A DNA stretch of 64,000 nt from Talinum fruticosum (Eukaryota; Streptophyta; Magnoliopsida; Caryophyllales; Talinaceae): the NCBI GenBank assembly GCA_021018815.1, contig JAITYX010000074.1, positions 1,922,001 to 1,986,000 of the forward strand. Reading direction: 5' to 3'. A program made the position numbers and the translations under genes. Below, piece after piece: positions 34,736 through 46,059 of this stretch (the stretch's first letter is position 1; each line of letters starts with the position of its first letter). Below the pieces are notes generated by a model. That model was not told the origin of the DNA and ran no database searches. It was given only the letters and a program-made list of their open reading frames with translations.

Positions 34736-36166
34736 TGTAACAACCCGACCCTAAATCACATTATTTATCTTATTAATTACAAGATTTATATAATTGAGCG
34801 CGTGCACTTCAATTCCACATTTGAATTATTTTTATGTGTATGATATGTGGCTAAGACGACGAAGTGGTCTCCAATGAAATTTCATAATAATGATCGTAAA
34901 TTTATGCATATGTCTAATAGAAAATTTAAAAATTGTATTAATATATGATACACATAAATGCCAAGGTACATATTTATAAGGCCATTAAAGATTATATCTT
35001 CAAGCAATCGTTATATTTAATAATGAATTGTATAATTTATATGCAATACTATTTAAATGAAATAAAATAGGAATGAAATAACAATATATAACCAAAAAAA
35101 AAAAAACCAAACAAATCAGAATGTGCCAGAGATAACTGGAAACAAAGGAAAAAAAATAAAAATAAATTAAATTAAAGTTGATAAAAATATCGACTTTAAA
35201 TTAATCGAGCACATTCAATCTTCATTCCTTCACCTCTCTCTCGCTTGTGCCCCGCGTTCCCTGCCCTCGCCTCCTCCAGCCCACTCTGCCCCTCCCTCAC
35301 AACAGCCTCCATAGTCGGCCATCGGCCACCACCGCCGACCGTAAAACCGACGGCGACCTTCTCCCTCTCTCTCTATTGCTCTCGCTCCCTCACTCTCGCT
35401 CTCTTCCTCACCCTGTTGCGGCCCACTCCCGGTCATCCGCCAGCCGCAGCTCAATCGCCAGAGTCGAGCCGGTGCTTCCCAATAGCCGCTGGAGCTCCAC
35501 CGTCGCACCACCTCTCCTTCTTATCCTTGGTTTCCATCCCTCGGGTTTCGAAGGTAAAACCCTAAACTCTAGTTTATCTCCCTTCATTATTTACCTCTTA
35601 ATTGTAGTTGTTAATTGAATTATATTGTTTTAGAAAGATGTTATGGTATGAATTTAAAAGTTGAATTGGAAAAAAAAATTGAGTTATTGAGGATGATTGT
35701 GAATTGGTGTTCTTAGTGGAATGAATTATTGTGGGAGTGAATGAATGTAATTGCACTTGTGGAATTGTAATTTGGTGAAGTGAATTGGGAATATTTTAAT
35801 GTAAATTTTGAGTAGAAATTGATGGTTTTATTGCACTTTGGGATTGAATATATTTGAGTAAAAGAAAAAGAATGTGTATATAGAGATTGGAGTTGGATAA
35901 TAAATAGAGTTGAATGTATATAAAACCTTGAGAAATTTAGTGTACTTAATTGTATACGTAGATGTGGATTTTGTTGAGGACAATATGCATACAAGTTTGA
36001 ATTAGTGTGTTTTGATGTATGTGGAATTTTAGTAAATTAGTTAATTTGTGGAGTAAATTGATTAATTTGTGGAATAGATGATAAGATGAGGTGAAAGGTG
36101 ATTTAAGGAGAGGATTGAACGTAAGATTTTGGTTTGATATAATTAATTGAGATAATAATAATAATA

Positions 36167-36262
<96 letters not shown>

Positions 36263-37478
36263 GTTGGAGTCATATTTTTGTATGTTAAACAAGTAGTAAC
36301 ATCTAAAGTATAAGTAAAATTTCAAAATGAGAATATTCCGATCCAAGTAATCAACAAATCAAATTCACGAAAAATCAACGAATCTAGTTTAAACAATTCT
36401 TATGAAGTAAGTTATTAGCATTACGCGAAGTTAATTACCAATGGTATTGCAATGAAACTAAATTTAAACATTATTAATAATAAAGACATATTTGAAACAA
36501 GTAGCGAGGTCACTCTTGTCGTCGACAAGCCGCTAAATCAATATTTCATAAAGGGGAGAAACAAAGATTTCCAATCAGTGCACGTTCATTGCCTCGTACC
36601 TTTCGAAAACTCACATGTTTCATCAAATCTCGACATTTCTCATATATACAACTAATAATGAATCATTTGCAAATCAAGTTTTGTCACCTAATTAAGTGGT
36701 CCCCACTCAATTATCAATTATCGTGGCTTATGCCCTTCAATTCCACCCGCGCGGCTTCAACTCGGGTTCTCGGTCGGCCGGAAGGTGTGCACCTTATTCA
36801 AAGATCGTATCAATTATCAAGGGGTTCCACTTTCGGATAATAAGCGGCAATCAAATTTTACTCATATTCTATCCCCCGATTTCAAAGTAAAATGAATTGA
36901 AATACGCGCGCTCGACTAAAATGTTTTCAAAGCTATTTTACGAGTGTAGGAATGTCCGTACTGAGTTTCGACTCATTCTTCGAAATATTTTACTGTTTTT
37001 GTTTTAGGGAAAGCATTGGTGAACAATCAATTACCTACCAAGTCCGACGAAGGCAAACCATAGCTGGACACGTTGCATTTGTGGTTCGAAGGTGTATAGA
37101 TGCTCACGAGTGATTTCACCTTAATCGTGGCTTGGAGCCAATTGGGAAATCATTAGATTTTGCGTAATATCTCGTGTGAAACAAGTAGGTGAGATTGTAT
37201 TAAAGTATATCCAAGCAAGCCACTAAATTATATTTTGGGTCTTGTTTAAACATGATTTGTAGCTTAACTACTTGAGGTGCAAATACTTGTCGTTATTGGG
37301 ACCCAACCAACACATTACATTTACAAATGTAGATGGCATTTTAGTTTACTCACTTAGCCTGGTCCTATTCTTAGGACGACGGTAGCACCTTCCATCGTCA
37401 ACTTCGACTTCCGCTGCGACCCTACCTAATATTCTCTAATTAGGGGATTATTAATTAATGGTGATTGGGGGCGTTACA
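34736..37478. mobile_element. Solo LTR (Gypsy-like), innermost level of the nest
   Basis: The sequence starts TGTAACAACCCGACCC and ends GGGGGCGTTACA, so it has TG...CA ends. It is flanked by the perfect 5-bp target duplication TAGCT (34731-34735 and 37479-37483). No internal retroviral-type region is present, so the element has collapsed to one LTR by recombination. TGTAACAACCCGA starts and GCGTTACA ends are typical of large plant Gypsy LTRs; that family assignment is inference. Within it, 35230-35560 is GC-rich and CT-rich, and a long (AAT)n tract lies at 36150-36261. Confidence 0.85.
36150..36261. repeat. (AAT)n microsatellite
   Basis: More than 30 AAT units with one interruption, inside the solo LTR. 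Confidence 0.95.
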
Positions 37479-37739
37479 TAGCTCTAAGGAGAAAATAAAG
37501 GGTTTGAATAGTATGCAACTTCATTCAATATTTATAGACAATCTCATATGAAAATAGTGTGATGTTCGTTTTCTATCAATGTAAGTGGTAAGATATACTT
37601 GAGAAAGGCGGATCTAGAGGACAATGAGAGGGGAGTTGTCTTATGCACTCGATATTTTCGTTGTCGAATTGATGTAAAAAGGAAGAAATTGTCGATGATA
37701 TATACAACTATTTTTGATTTAAGTCTTATGCACTAATAT

Positions 37740-39165
37740 TTTCGTTGTCTTAATTACTTGCGCAAGCGATAGGTGAAGGCAATCGGAAGAGGCTTAAGAG
37801 TAATGTGTACCCTCATGTGATGTCCTGTGGGGGATACGTAAAGTCTGAATGAGAGGTTGTACAAGAAAAATCTTGAACAACTTCAAACCACATCCGGTGA
37901 AGGTTCCAACATAGATACTTGCAGCTCGTTACCGATAGAAACGAGCCGTGGGTCGAAGGAAAAAGAAGAGAGATGGAACCTTCACCATGATCGATGTAGA
38001 AGCTGCATTGCACAGCGACTCGTGAGTTTTTTACCTTTTCTTTTATTTATTTTGAGAACTTATCGGTTTTAAAATTTATGAATTATCAATAATATGTTTT
38101 TCTTCTTATAGGAGTCTTTGTCATAGACATCGACTTCGAAGTTGCTCGACACCACCGAGAGGATGAACAACCTAGCCTTGACCCTACAAAGAGATGAGAA
38201 TCCCGGTCATATACGAGCCGTCGTTGGGCGGGTGGGGATAGTTGAGCATTTTGGGGTTAGGAAGAAGCGCCTCGTCACTTCCCGCCAAGCATATATGAAG
38301 GCTCAAATGGCCCAAATGAGGTCCCAAATGGAGTCCCAATAGTCCATAATTGAGTTCCAACAGACCCAAATGGCTGCAAAGGTGGCGAGAGATGGAGGCC
38401 CGGATGAGTTCGTACTTCATCACCAACATGGGTATGCTATTATTACCCCACACACCGGCCAACGTGAACGCGAGCTCACCTATCGACCAATTCGAAGTTC
38501 CGGTGGAGGTAATTTAGATTTTGCAACCTAATTATATTTACATGCATGTTTATATTTTGACTAATTAATGTATAATCTTGTTGAATAATTACTTATAGTG
38601 GATATTTTTGTTGTTTCGGATGAGCGTCGTTATTTACATGAATGTTTATATTTTTGACTAATTGGTGTATAATCTTGTTGAATGAATGGTGTATATTGTG
38701 TGGTTATTGCGTAACTCCGACATGTGGCCATTAAGTAATTACTTATTTAGTATGTTTTTGTTGTTTCGGATGAGGACCGTTATCTCGGGAAGATGTTTAC
38801 TTTTAAGGGAAACTCTGTCCGTTTATTTTTAGGATTTTTAGGTTATTTAATTTCTATGTCAAAGTTTATCCCATGATAGTAATTGTTATACTTATTCTTA
38901 TGCAGCTAGCGAAGTGCAAGCTAACTTCTTATTACCCTCCCCTAGAGCATGTTGTGGCATTGGGTGTTGTTTTCCCGTGGAGGTCGGATAATATCATTCA
39001 CGGGACACTCATTGTAGCTGATGAGGTGAGGATAAGTGTGAAAGAGGTCATGCACGGGAAAGGTGAGTGTGATTTGCCGACCCGGGAACTAGACCTCCAC
39101 ACTCGTTGACGACGCAATAAATGCTTTTCTTCGTTGGCCCAAGAGTTTGGTCATCCTATCTACGG
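37740..39165 (+). pseudogene. CACTA PTTA/En/Spm-type protein, 3' part
   Basis: After the solo LTR the protein continues with RLKSNVYPHVMSCGGYVKSE (37790-37850), matching the conserved HxxGxGGY-like block of PTTA proteins. Next come LYKKNLEQLQTTSGEGSN, DENPGHIRAVVGRVG (38195-38240), a Met/Gln-rich coiled coil (AYMKAQMAQMRSQMESQ), and CKLTSYYPPLEHVVALGVVF with HTVDDAINAFLRWPKSLV (38898-39150). The last block is common in CACTA-encoded proteins. Introns and several frame changes lie between blocks. Confidence 0.65.
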
Positions 39166-39212
39166 TAATTAATTTTTATTTAAAATATTAGATTTAGCTA
39201 TTATTAATTTCA

Positions 39213-39230
39213 CAACACACACACACACAC

Positions 39231-39289
<59 letters not shown>
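39213..39289. repeat. (CA)n(TA)n microsatellite
   Basis: CA repeats pass into about 26 TA units inside CACTA-2. Confidence 0.95.
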
Positions 39290-39292
<3 letters not shown>

Positions 39293-39309
39293 ATTGATTA
39301 TTCACTAGG

Positions 39310-40650
39310 ATATCGGGGACAGATCCGAGAGTAGGATGAAGGGCGCCGGTGGCACAAGCAAACGTTCGATGGCACCCGTTCGTCGACCGAAGAAGTCTCA
39401 TCTCCTATCCATTGAGGATTCCCGCACGGATTAGTGTGCTACTCTAGAAAGTTATGTGAAGGCTCGTCAACGGAGGAATCGTTCATCCAGTAGCGCGCCG
39501 AGTCACGTGTTTGGGCAACGTGAAGGGGATATGTCCTTCTATGTCTTCTCGGATGACATAGTGCAATTTTTGCACATGTACGATATCGATGTATCCACTA
39601 TTGTGCTCGACATTTTGTGAGTTAATATATTTATAATAAGTTCGTTTTTTACTCGTTAATTTTAATTTCTAATTACATACAATTAATATGTAAGGTGGTT
39701 GCACGAGATTGGAAAGGACTTCGTTCAATTTTTTAACCCTAATTCCATTCAAGGAGTTGGGCGGAATCATGAAGAACGGATCACCTATATCTTCGTCGTC
39801 ATGAAACATAATGCGCAGGATAAAACATGGTACTTGGCGCCGTTCAATGAGAAGTAAGTGTACAAATAATGAACTAATTAGCTAAAGTTTTTTCTATGGT
39901 TTTATACATACTTGGCGCCGTTCAATGTGTTATTTGTGGATATGTAGCCACTATTGGATGCTTGCTCCCGTATATCCAAAAGCTAATATTGCGTACTCGG
40001 CTTGATCCTCGGGGTCATGACATGAGGGAAGATATCAAAGACGTCGTCGAGTCGTGAGTTCATACTTTTAATAATTTTATGCTGTTTTGTTAATTAGTAA
40101 TCGTCAATGGTATGTCTAACTTCAATTTTATTTTTCCGATTGAATAATAGTGCTCTAATGCGTTATTATTATGGTGGAGGCATCAAAGACAAATGAGTGA
40201 AAGCAAAGCCACTAATTATCCCCGTTAAGGTGAGTTTCTTTTGGTTATTAGAATCTACTTTAATTGTTCTTCATTTCATATTACTTGCTAGCTACATAAA
40301 GCACTAATTAATTCCGTATGTGTTGGGAATCTATTTTATTATTATAGTGTCATATACAATCGAGGAACGTGGAGTGCGGCTTCTACATTCTCCAATACAT
40401 GAAAGAGATTGTGATCGAACTCGATTTAAATTTTAGTCCCAAAGAGGTATACTTGCACTTGCACTTGTAATTGATTATATTATTTTTTAGCTTGATTAAC
40501 ACTTGCAATTGATCTAATTAATATGTCTTTTACAGCATTGGTTACAATATGGCCCGGAAAGAAGCCATTCATTCCCTATACGAGATGAAGTGCTTAACAA
40601 GTTAAAAACAAGGTCGGATAGAGTTCTCGTATATAACCGTAAAAAATAAG
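39310..40650 (+). pseudogene. ULP1-like cysteine protease of CACTA-2
   Basis: Readable exon-like blocks are LHEIGKDFVQFFNPNSIQG (39700-39760), NHEERITYIFVVMKHN (39768-39815), SHYWMLAPVYPKANIAY (39948-39998), LDPRGHDMREDIKDVVES (40000-40055) and CHIQSRNVECGFYILQYM (40352-40405). The order His (HYW), Asp (LDPRG), Cys (ECGFY) is the Peptidase_C48/ULP1 triad found in many CACTA elements. Frameshifts are present, for example before LDPRG. Only a remnant. Confidence 0.7.
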
Positions 40651-41301
40651 TATATATTTATAGTTATTCTTCATTATTTGATTGGTCAAGTTTGTGATTT
40701 TAATAGTCATACGAGTTATAGATATATAGGTACATAGGTATATATATTTTTGCATCTGTCTTGTACCATATACAAAATATGATGAGTATGCTATTTTGTA
40801 TATATTATGGTGAAGAGTGTATTGGATTGTGGTTTGTATTCCGAATGTGTGTATACGATTTGTATTGTACGAGAGGGCAAGCAAACACGAGAAAAATTAT
40901 TAAAAAAAAAATCAAACCTATTACTACGATTCTTAAGGCGGAACCATAGTAAAAGGTCCGGTTGGAGGCCTATAACTACGGTTCTTCACCTGAACCGTAG
41001 TCATAGGCTTATCTATGATGATGGTTTCTTCATCCGAACCGTCGCCATAGGTGCTCTGTAATAATTTTTTCCAACTACGAGAGGAAGGTCTATGACTATG
41101 GTTCAGATGAAGAAACCATCGTTATAGATAAGCCTATGACTACGGTTTTTCCATCCGAACCGTTGTCATATATTGACCTATTATTATGGTTTTGAACCGT
41201 AGAGATGCTACATACAATGACGTCCACATACACGATGTCGGTTAATCGTAGTTAAATGTTGTTTTTAACCGTAGTTAAAAGTGGTTCTTGTAGTAGTGTT
41301 A

Positions 41302-42461
41302 GTAGTGCTACGGGTTCAAATGCATTAAAGTATGACGAGGTCCGGGATATGATCTTGAGCGAAAGCATTCGCATGAAAAATACTCTAGACTCATCGGGAA
41401 GTGCTTTTCACGTATGGGGTATGGAGAAACATGTGAAAAATGGTTGGGGAAAATTCAAAGCAAGGGGTAAGTCCCAAAACCCGGGGAGGTTGTGTGTTGG
41501 GTTGTGAGGATAAGGGACACTTTAAGAAAAATTGTCCTAAAAAGTTTGATAACTAGAGTTCTTTAAATTCCATGGAAGAAGTAGGTGATGCACTTGTGGC
41601 TAGTGCTGAAAATCCTATTAAGTCTTGGGTGGTTAATTCCCGGTTTCCGGGTCTAGTAGAAGTTTGTTTCACAATTTTGTTGCGGCAAAATTTGGGAAAG
41701 TTTTTGTAACAAATGGGAAAAGCTTTAACATTCTAGGAAAAGGGGATGTGAGGATCAAAACCTCAAGTGGGGGTTTTGGACATTGCATGGGGTTAGGTAT
41801 ATCCCGGGGTTGGCTAAAAATCTTATTTCGGTAAGTCAGTTGGATGAGTCGGGATACCTAATGAAATTTGGCGATGGTGGTTGGAAAATTGTAAAAGGGG
41901 CATTAGTTTTGGCTAAGTTTATAAAATCGGCTCTTCATAATATACCGGGAATGGCAGTGGCTTAACTTTGAATGCCAGGGTTAACAATTCCAGTGGGAGT
42001 CTACGCAGTGAAGGACTTGGTGTGGGTTCTACTCGTAGTGGGAGTTAATGGCGATGACAGGGTATTTGTTGGGTCTACAAACGGGTCATCGGGTGCTCCA
42101 CAAGGTGAATTTCAAGAATTAGGGATAGTGAAGAACATGGCGTTTTCAACGGAAGGTAAAGCCCGGAGGTACAAATTATTCTTCATTATGTTTTAATGAT
42201 TAATGTCGGTGAGCCGGTTTTGCATGGTGAAAGTGTGCAATAGGTTGATCATTCTAAGTGGGAGTTCACGTTGGGTGATGGTAATAGGCTTCAAGGTTTG
42301 GATAGCGGGAATCCGATGAAGGAGCTAGTCCAAGGTGAAGGTACCAAAATGGTGAGGTGGTGCATGACCCCGTTTGGTCTCTCTCGATGAAGGGGGTCGA
42401 GTTTCGTTGGGCCAAATGGATGCAACAAAGGAGGTGAGCCATTAGTCTCCAAGTGGGAGAT
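41302..42461 (+). pseudogene. Copia gag 3' part, degenerate protease and pre-integrase domain
   Basis: After CACTA-2 the gag continues SSATGSNALKYDEVRDMILS, then a zinc knuckle (CEDKGHFKKNCPKK, 41499-41540, first Cys pair one base out of frame). SWVVNSRFPG at 41627-41655 stands where Copia protease has W-x-DSG, so the catalytic Asp is replaced by Asn. RYIPGLAKNLISVSQLD (41791-41845) is the gag-pre-integrase signature. After that the sequence goes to the purine tract without integrase or polymerase. Confidence 0.8.
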
Positions 42462-43008
42462 TGTTGGGATTATGGAGCATAATGGGTGATTTAGGCTTGG
42501 GAAATCGCGTTACAGGGCAAAAACGGCGAACACAGGCAAGAGACAATGAGAACAGATCGTGTCGCACGAAGTTAGTGCAGCTAGCAAGGACCAGCACTGG
42601 ACACGGGCTGGCCGTGTCTAGTGGCACGGCCCGTGCCAGTAGCACGGGCAGCCCGTGCTGCTGGGCACGGCCCGTATCGGCGTCCGGCCCATAAGCTGCA
42701 CGGTTTGAAGCATTTTTCTGTCCGTTTTCTTGTGTTAATGCTCGGTTAAAGGCTTGTAAATGTTATATGACTGATTATGGCTATTTAATCAATGTTAAAT
42801 CCTCCATTGTTAGATAAGGACGTAGTGAAGAGTAAGGTGTGAGCTAGGGTTAACTTGAGTGAAAATTCCTTGTAACTACTTGAAATCTAGTGTATCGGTT
42901 TCGTGGTTTTTTCCGATTTTGGGTTTTTCCACGTTAAAAATCTTGTGTCCCAATCTTTGTTATTTTCTTTTGTCCAAATTTCATTGTGTGTAAGCTCCGA
43001 TCCTAACA
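42462..43008 (+). repeat. Copia 3' LTR
   Basis: It starts TGTTGGGATTATGGAGC and ends GATCCTAACA. It is very similar to the 5' LTR except for extra palindromic CACGGGCAGCCCGTG units at about 42630-42680. Confidence 0.88.
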
Positions 43009-44300
43009 AGGAAGAGTTTGGGTCGAGATGCTTGGGTTACCACCTCATGCTTGGAGTAAGGAGAATTTCAAAATCCTGCTTGATAAATGAGATGTCATGG
43101 CCATAGATGCTTCAACATCTGATTAAAGTTTACTGGATACTGGTAAATTGCTTATTGATACTCTGTCAATGGAAAAAATTAATGATGAATTGATCTTATG
43201 GATAAATGATGGTGGGTATATACTCAAAATTATGGAAAAGCCACTGTCTCTGGGAAAATTTACAAGATCAAAGCACTTCATTTCTTTCTAAATTCCGATG
43301 AAGATAAACAAGAGGGTGCTGAGAAGTTAAATAATGGTAAGATGAATGACCAACCATTTTAATACCATATTGTTAAGGACTCCTGTCAAACATAGAGGTT
43401 AATCAAGAAAGTTTCCTTGGTGATGATAATCAAGAGGCAACAATTTAGAAGTCTCCGTGGCAGGGGTCTTCTAGCAAAACCTTAACTTATGTTTTGGTTT
43501 CTAGTGCCACTCATTTCAAAACCAAGGAAATTAATTATAGGGTAATGGAACAATCATGTAGCAGTCATACATGATCTGATGTGGTGGCTAGCAAGATATA
43601 AACTGTTAATGAGGGAGGAGGTAGCTAGAAAAACAATTGTCCACAACGATAAAGGCTTAAGATCTTAATATGCCAATACTTCTCTAATGAGAACTAAAAG
43701 AGTTTGTTTCAATGTTAACAACATCCAAGAAATAGAGAAGTCAAGCCAGCACACCAAAGAATTTAATTAATCATTGAAAAATGAAGGGAACCAGCACATT
43801 GAAGAAAGTGGAGCGCCAGTAGAATCGCTAGGCTTTAAACAGTTAAATGTTCCAAGCCAAATGGATCGAGAAGTCCATGACAAGCTGAAAAAGAGTAAAG
43901 ATATTAAAAAAATAAGCTGAAAAAAGCCTAGAAGCAGTAAATAATAGAATTTTCATTGCTAGAAATTCTTGTGCCAACTCCTGCAACAAAACAAGCCTTA
44001 ATTCCTCTGAAAACTTACAATCAAATAGCAAAGCAGTCCTTACAAGTTGGTGATCTCTTAGGTTTGTAAATCATAAAGAATAAAAAGGCAACAATACAGA
44101 GAATTATAGGAAGTCTAAAGAAAGGAAAGAAAACAAGACGGCAAGAAAATAAGTTTGAGTTACTGTTAAATGATTTGGAGATTATATGCATCCCTAAGTC
44201 GAGGTAGGTTTTCCTCGATTGTTCTCTAGAAGTTGAGTTAGCAAAGATGGAAATGTGGGAGAAACATAAATGCTTCAAAGGTAAGGGAAAAAATGAGCTC
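43009..44300 (+). pseudogene. LINE ORF1, part after the Copia insertion
   Basis: Translation gives GRVWVEMLGLPPHAWSKENF, then DTGKLLIDTLSMEKINDELI and GGYILKIMEKPL. This is the standard ORF1 block (W.ei.GlPlhaWs..nf..i...wG..) of plant LINEs. One stop falls where the conserved Trp is expected (DK-stop-DVMAID). Further downstream the frame is lost. Confidence 0.7.
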
Positions 44301-44499
44301 GGAATATTTGAAAAGCTACAAGCTTAGAGTAGAAGAGAGATATCTTTATTGGAAGAGGGTCGCAAAAGTTCAATTTGGAGTTGGTAGTATGCTTGAAGTA
44401 GATTGCATTTATTTAGTTCTTTTTTTTAATGGTAAATATAAAGAACATTAGACAGTCCTTCTCTCAAGAGTTCTACCTATTTGATCATTAAAAAGTATA

Positions 44500-45099
44500 C
44501 ATGAAACTTTCTGTAAGCAAGAGTACGTAAAAGTAACTCTACACCTCATAACAATGACAATGACATGTTAGGAAAGGGTTCGAGAGGGGAGAGAATATGT
44601 TTGTGTGTAAATTATGTCAAAATATAACAACCTTACACGAGACTTGAGTTACAATTACAATTGTTGACACTATGTTTTACATCTCTCTCTCTTCTCTGCT
44701 TTTTTAATTGTATAATGGTGTTATAACTTATGAATGGTATAATATAATCTTATTATATATAACTTTTACGATTATAAAATACGCGTATGATACGTCTTTG
44801 CTGATAGAGTTGATTCGATTAGGGTCTCGTTTGTTCTCTTTGTCGTAGTCTTCAAATATTAAAACTTTATAATTGGTAATTAACTATAATTATTAAAAAC
44901 TTGTTCACTTTAAATCATATAATATATTAAATTAGATTAAAACAAGACATTTAAGAGGTGTCTTACTACCACATAATTCACAGTTCTAAGAGCATTTTTG
45001 AATTTATATAAAAATCATCATGTATTTTTATTTTTTGTTTATTTTTATTTGTTTCTTTTCATTTGTATTCGTTTATGTTTGAGGTTGTTATTATTATTA
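44500..45099. other. Spacer before the Helitron
   Basis: AT-rich. The segment 44750-44990 resembles 52495-52730 beyond the Helitron (shared TTATAAAATwmkCkTATGA and ATAATTATTAAAAA words), so it is a dispersed repeat. It ends in a short (TTA)n run in which the Helitron sits. Confidence 0.4.
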
Positions 45100-46059
45100 C
45101 TAGCTAATACCCGCATGCTGCTGCTATATTAATTTTTCTAATAACTATATGATAATTTAAAAATATCATTAGATAATTTATTCATCTATTTAACACAATT
45201 TAAATATATTAATATATAATACATACAATTATATAATTTTTAGTAAAATCTTAGCTAGTAATAAATCTATTAATTAGTCCAAAGTCAATGATACAAATGT
45301 CATTGAGGCGGGGTAGAAAAACTTGCAAAGGAAAAAGAATATAATGTCCAACACTATTCATATAAATTTAAATAGAAAACAATTAAAAGAAACATTCAAA
45401 GTTCAGACACATGGGAGTAAACAATTGTAAAATAAAAATTGATTATGAAAAATGGCACGCATGTCCAGCTGTATGACGATTCGCCTTCCGTTTGTATTAA
45501 CATCAAAAAACAATAATCATAATTTAGATTAAGAGGCGTTAACATACAATATGAAATGTATACGTATATTTTCTTACCTAGGGAAATAAGTATCTTTCGG
45601 ATGCCTCAAGAAACAAAGTTTTTCCTCCCAATCAACTGATATAATGAAGTCAATGGGTCATTCAACTTCACCTTGGCGAGGAGGCTCCATGACAAAAACT
45701 CATGGTTGATTTACATAGAGATCGAATATGGCATATAATGAGAGATCATCATATTCTCGTATTACAATATGAATTTATTAACAAAATATATAATATATAT
45801 ATTTATAGACAAAGTATAAGAATACACTAATTAAAAGTTCACCTTTGCAGCCCATGAACTTAAGAACTCATCGATCGTACGAAGAAAAATTGCAGCAACA
45901 TGTTGAAGAACTATAAAACTTCGTATGCCCGTTGTGTTTCGATTTCAATAACAAAGAAAAATCTAAAAAGGAAAAAATAAGTAAATATCAATATGTAATG
46001 TACCACAATGCAAAAAAAGCGAACATAAGGCAAGGATGTCACAAAAATTTACCTTGGCG

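Larger units (their letters stand above)
33145..41298 (+). mobile_element. CACTA-2: 8.2-kb CACTA element with PTTA and ULP1 remnants
   Basis: It begins CACTACTACAGGAACCATTT and ends AAGTGGTTCTTGTAGTAGTG, with target duplication TTA at 33142-33144 and 41299-41301. Removing it restores the Copia gag frame (SAV, then SSATGSNALKYDEVRDMI). Subterminal arrays of GACGACGGTTC-type motifs lie at 33160-33420 and 40920-41280. Inside on the plus strand are remnants of a PTTA/En/Spm-type protein and a ULP1-like protease, plus a 2743-bp solo LTR. No TNP2-type catalytic transposase is readable. Its ends match CACTA-1. Confidence 0.93.
32120..43008 (+). mobile_element. Gag-only Copia-type LTR retrotransposon, interrupted by CACTA-2
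   Basis: LTRs are at 32120-32625 and 42462-43008, with a tRNA-Met-type primer site after the first and a purine tract (AAGTGGGAGA) just before the second. Without the 8154-bp CACTA-2 the internal part is only about 1.7 kb. It carries gag, a zinc knuckle, a degenerate protease and a gag-pre-integrase domain. No integrase, reverse transcriptase or RNase H is seen, so the element resembles TR-GAG-type non-autonomous retrotransposons. Flanking 5-mers (AAAAA left, AGGAA right) are not a clean target duplication. The LINE ORF1 resumes on the other side with GRVWVEMLGLPPHAW. Confidence 0.85.
31012..44500 (+). mobile_element. Second LINE (RRM-type ORF1), outermost level of a four-level nest
   Basis: ORF1 of a plant LINE is recognisable on both sides of a Copia element: an RRM-type domain at 31379-31708 and the following ORF1 domain at 43009-43300. 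No endonuclease or reverse transcriptase is visible, so the LINE is truncated. A ~45-bp sequence at its left edge (31018-31062, CTTCTCTCAAGAATTC and CATTAAAAAG) recurs diverged at 44457-44500; its meaning is unclear. The borders given are these repeats and are approximate. Confidence 0.6.

Noticed and set aside
35230..35618. Pro/Ser-rich open frames in a GC-rich stretch
   Set aside because: They lie inside the solo LTR and reflect its composition; no recognisable domain.
36143..36346. Open frame coding a long poly-Tyr tract
   Set aside because: It is the AAT microsatellite read on the minus strand.
45100..45125. Using the GCATGC word as the Helitron 3' hairpin
   Set aside because: Only a 6-bp palindrome without the usual ACCCG...CGGGT stem; the Helitron call rests on TC/CTAG ends, A/T insertion and the RPA cargo instead.
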